From JBBREP01 sp036501845 (GTDB lineage: Bacteria > Actinomycetota > Acidimicrobiia > IMCC26256 > PALSA-610): a stretch of DNA of 32,180 nt. The position numbers were made by a program, and so were the translations under genes. Positions 31,672-32,180 of this stretch are shown here, in pieces (the first letter of the stretch is position 1; each line of letters starts with the position of its first letter). Location of the stretch: positions 1-32,180 of the forward strand of contig DASXZO010000085.1 in assembly GCA_036501845.1 (NCBI GenBank). Reading direction: 5' to 3'. The notes under the pieces were generated by a model. That model was not told the origin of the DNA. It searched no databases and was given only the letters and a program-made list of their open reading frames with translations.

Positions 31672-32180
31672 ATGCCCGAGCTCCCCGAGGTCGAGACGAT
31701 CCGCACCGCACTCGAGCCGCGGTTGCGCGGCCGCACGGTGGTCGACGCGGGCGCGTTCCCGTCGGCCAAATTCGATGCCGCACCACAGGCCGGAGGCGCG
31801 ACGTTCGAGGTGATCGGCCGGCGGGGCAAGTACCTGCTGCTGGGCCTCGACGACGACCGGGAGCTGGTGATCCATCTCGGCATGACCGGCGTCCTGCGCG
31901 TGGTGCCAGAAGCGACCGACGGCGACCCGTTCCTGCGGGCCTGGTGGGCGCTCGACGACGGCTCGGTGTTCGAGTTCTCCGACATCCGTCGCTTCGGGCG
32001 AGTCGCGTGTGTACCGCGCGGCGACTACCGCAGCCTGCCGACACTCCATTCCCTCGGACCCGAACCACTGGGCGACGAGTTCACGCCGAGCGGATTGCAC
32101 GCGGCGTTGAACGCGTCGCGGCGCGCGATCAAGACGCAACTGCTGTCGCAGCGTCCGGTGGCGGGAGTGGGCAATATCTA
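31672..32180 (+). CDS. mutM: Formamidopyrimidine-DNA glycosylase, 5' part (cut by window end)
   Basis: The N-terminal 169 residues of Fpg/MutM, the base-excision repair glycosylase/AP lyase that removes 8-oxoguanine and ring-opened purines. It begins MPELPEVETIRTALEPRL, so after Met removal the catalytic Pro and Glu are in place; GRRGKYLLL carries the conserved Lys, FSDIRRFG is intact, and the fragment ends in QRPVAGVGNIY, the helix-two-turns-helix DNA-binding motif. The C-terminal zinc finger lies beyond 32180. A short gap of 37 nt separates it from the crotonase, possibly in the same transcript. Confidence 0.95.
   Translation, partial: MPELPEVETIRTALEPRLRGRTVVDAGAFPSAKFDAAPQAGGATFEVIGRRGKYLLLGLDDDRELVIHLGMTGVLRVVPEATDGDPFLRAWWALDDGSVFEFSDIRRFGRVACVPRGDYRSLPTLHSLGPEPLGDEFTPSGLHAALNASRRAIKTQLLSQRPVAGVGNI

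Noticed and set aside
1..32180. tRNA, rRNA, CRISPR, insertion sequence or prophage
   Set aside because: No cloverleaf-like segments, regularly spaced direct repeats, transposase/integrase or phage structural genes were seen.

Overview
The window is GC-rich bacterial chromosomal DNA, by eye about two thirds G+C with strong G/C bias at third codon positions. The gene content points to an actinobacterium: many acyl-CoA dehydrogenase, SDR and crotonase genes, a short [3Fe-4S]-type ferredoxin, a PknK-like kinase, FHA and GGDEF-EAL proteins, and many start codons lying 7-9 nt after a TANNNT -10 box (leaderless transcripts). A deep-branching group such as Acidimicrobiia would fit, but that placement is an inference. 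I see no rRNA, tRNA, CRISPR array, transposase or phage gene.

Layout. (1) 28-3195, minus: a tightly packed lipid or xenobiotic catabolism operon, ferredoxin > HSL-type hydrolase > SDR > acyl-CoA dehydrogenase. (2) 3290-6400: dienelactone hydrolase, a PKD-like lipoprotein, a possible tiny membrane peptide and a beta-propeller lipoprotein. (3) 6453-9062, minus: zinc alcohol dehydrogenase > unknown 164-aa protein > crotonase. (4) 9173-10273: PAP2-type membrane phosphatase/transferase. (5) 10278-12719, minus: type IIA topoisomerase A subunit (ParC/GyrA), divergent from an MFS exporter that converges on an FG-GAP surface protein. (6) 15736-24272: a signalling and accessory region with two tandem 10-codon genes (MxRRKGNRWD), an FHA-HTH protein, a GGDEF-EAL c-di-GMP protein, a 33-aa secreted peptide, a PknK-like Ser/Thr kinase-AAA-repeat protein and a DMT transporter. 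(7) 24403-26361, minus: the ParE/GyrB partner subunit. (8) 26411-31634: a second lipid/xenobiotic block with a MaoC hydratase and SDR divergent from one palindromic promoter, an amidohydrolase, another SDR, an HLD-I-type haloalkane dehalogenase and a second crotonase. (9) From 31672: the 5' part of mutM/fpg, cut by the window end.

How the genes may work together. The two catabolic blocks carry the standard steps of acyl-CoA and side-chain degradation (dehydrogenation, hydration, NAD-dependent oxidation, hydrolysis) plus detoxification. The central region holds a kinase, a phosphothreonine-binding DNA-binding-like protein and a c-di-GMP turnover enzyme, which could form one signalling circuit; the peptide genes beside them have no known function.

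Most notable observations: the tandem mini-genes, whose copies differ mainly at synonymous third positions and share an upstream element and a 3' hairpin; a 94-bp repeat carrying the ribosome-binding site and start codon, found in front of two unrelated genes; a 23-bp near-perfect palindrome whose arms are the -10 boxes of two divergent genes; and a secreted mini-peptide with a structured leader whose gene tail overlaps the kinase gene.
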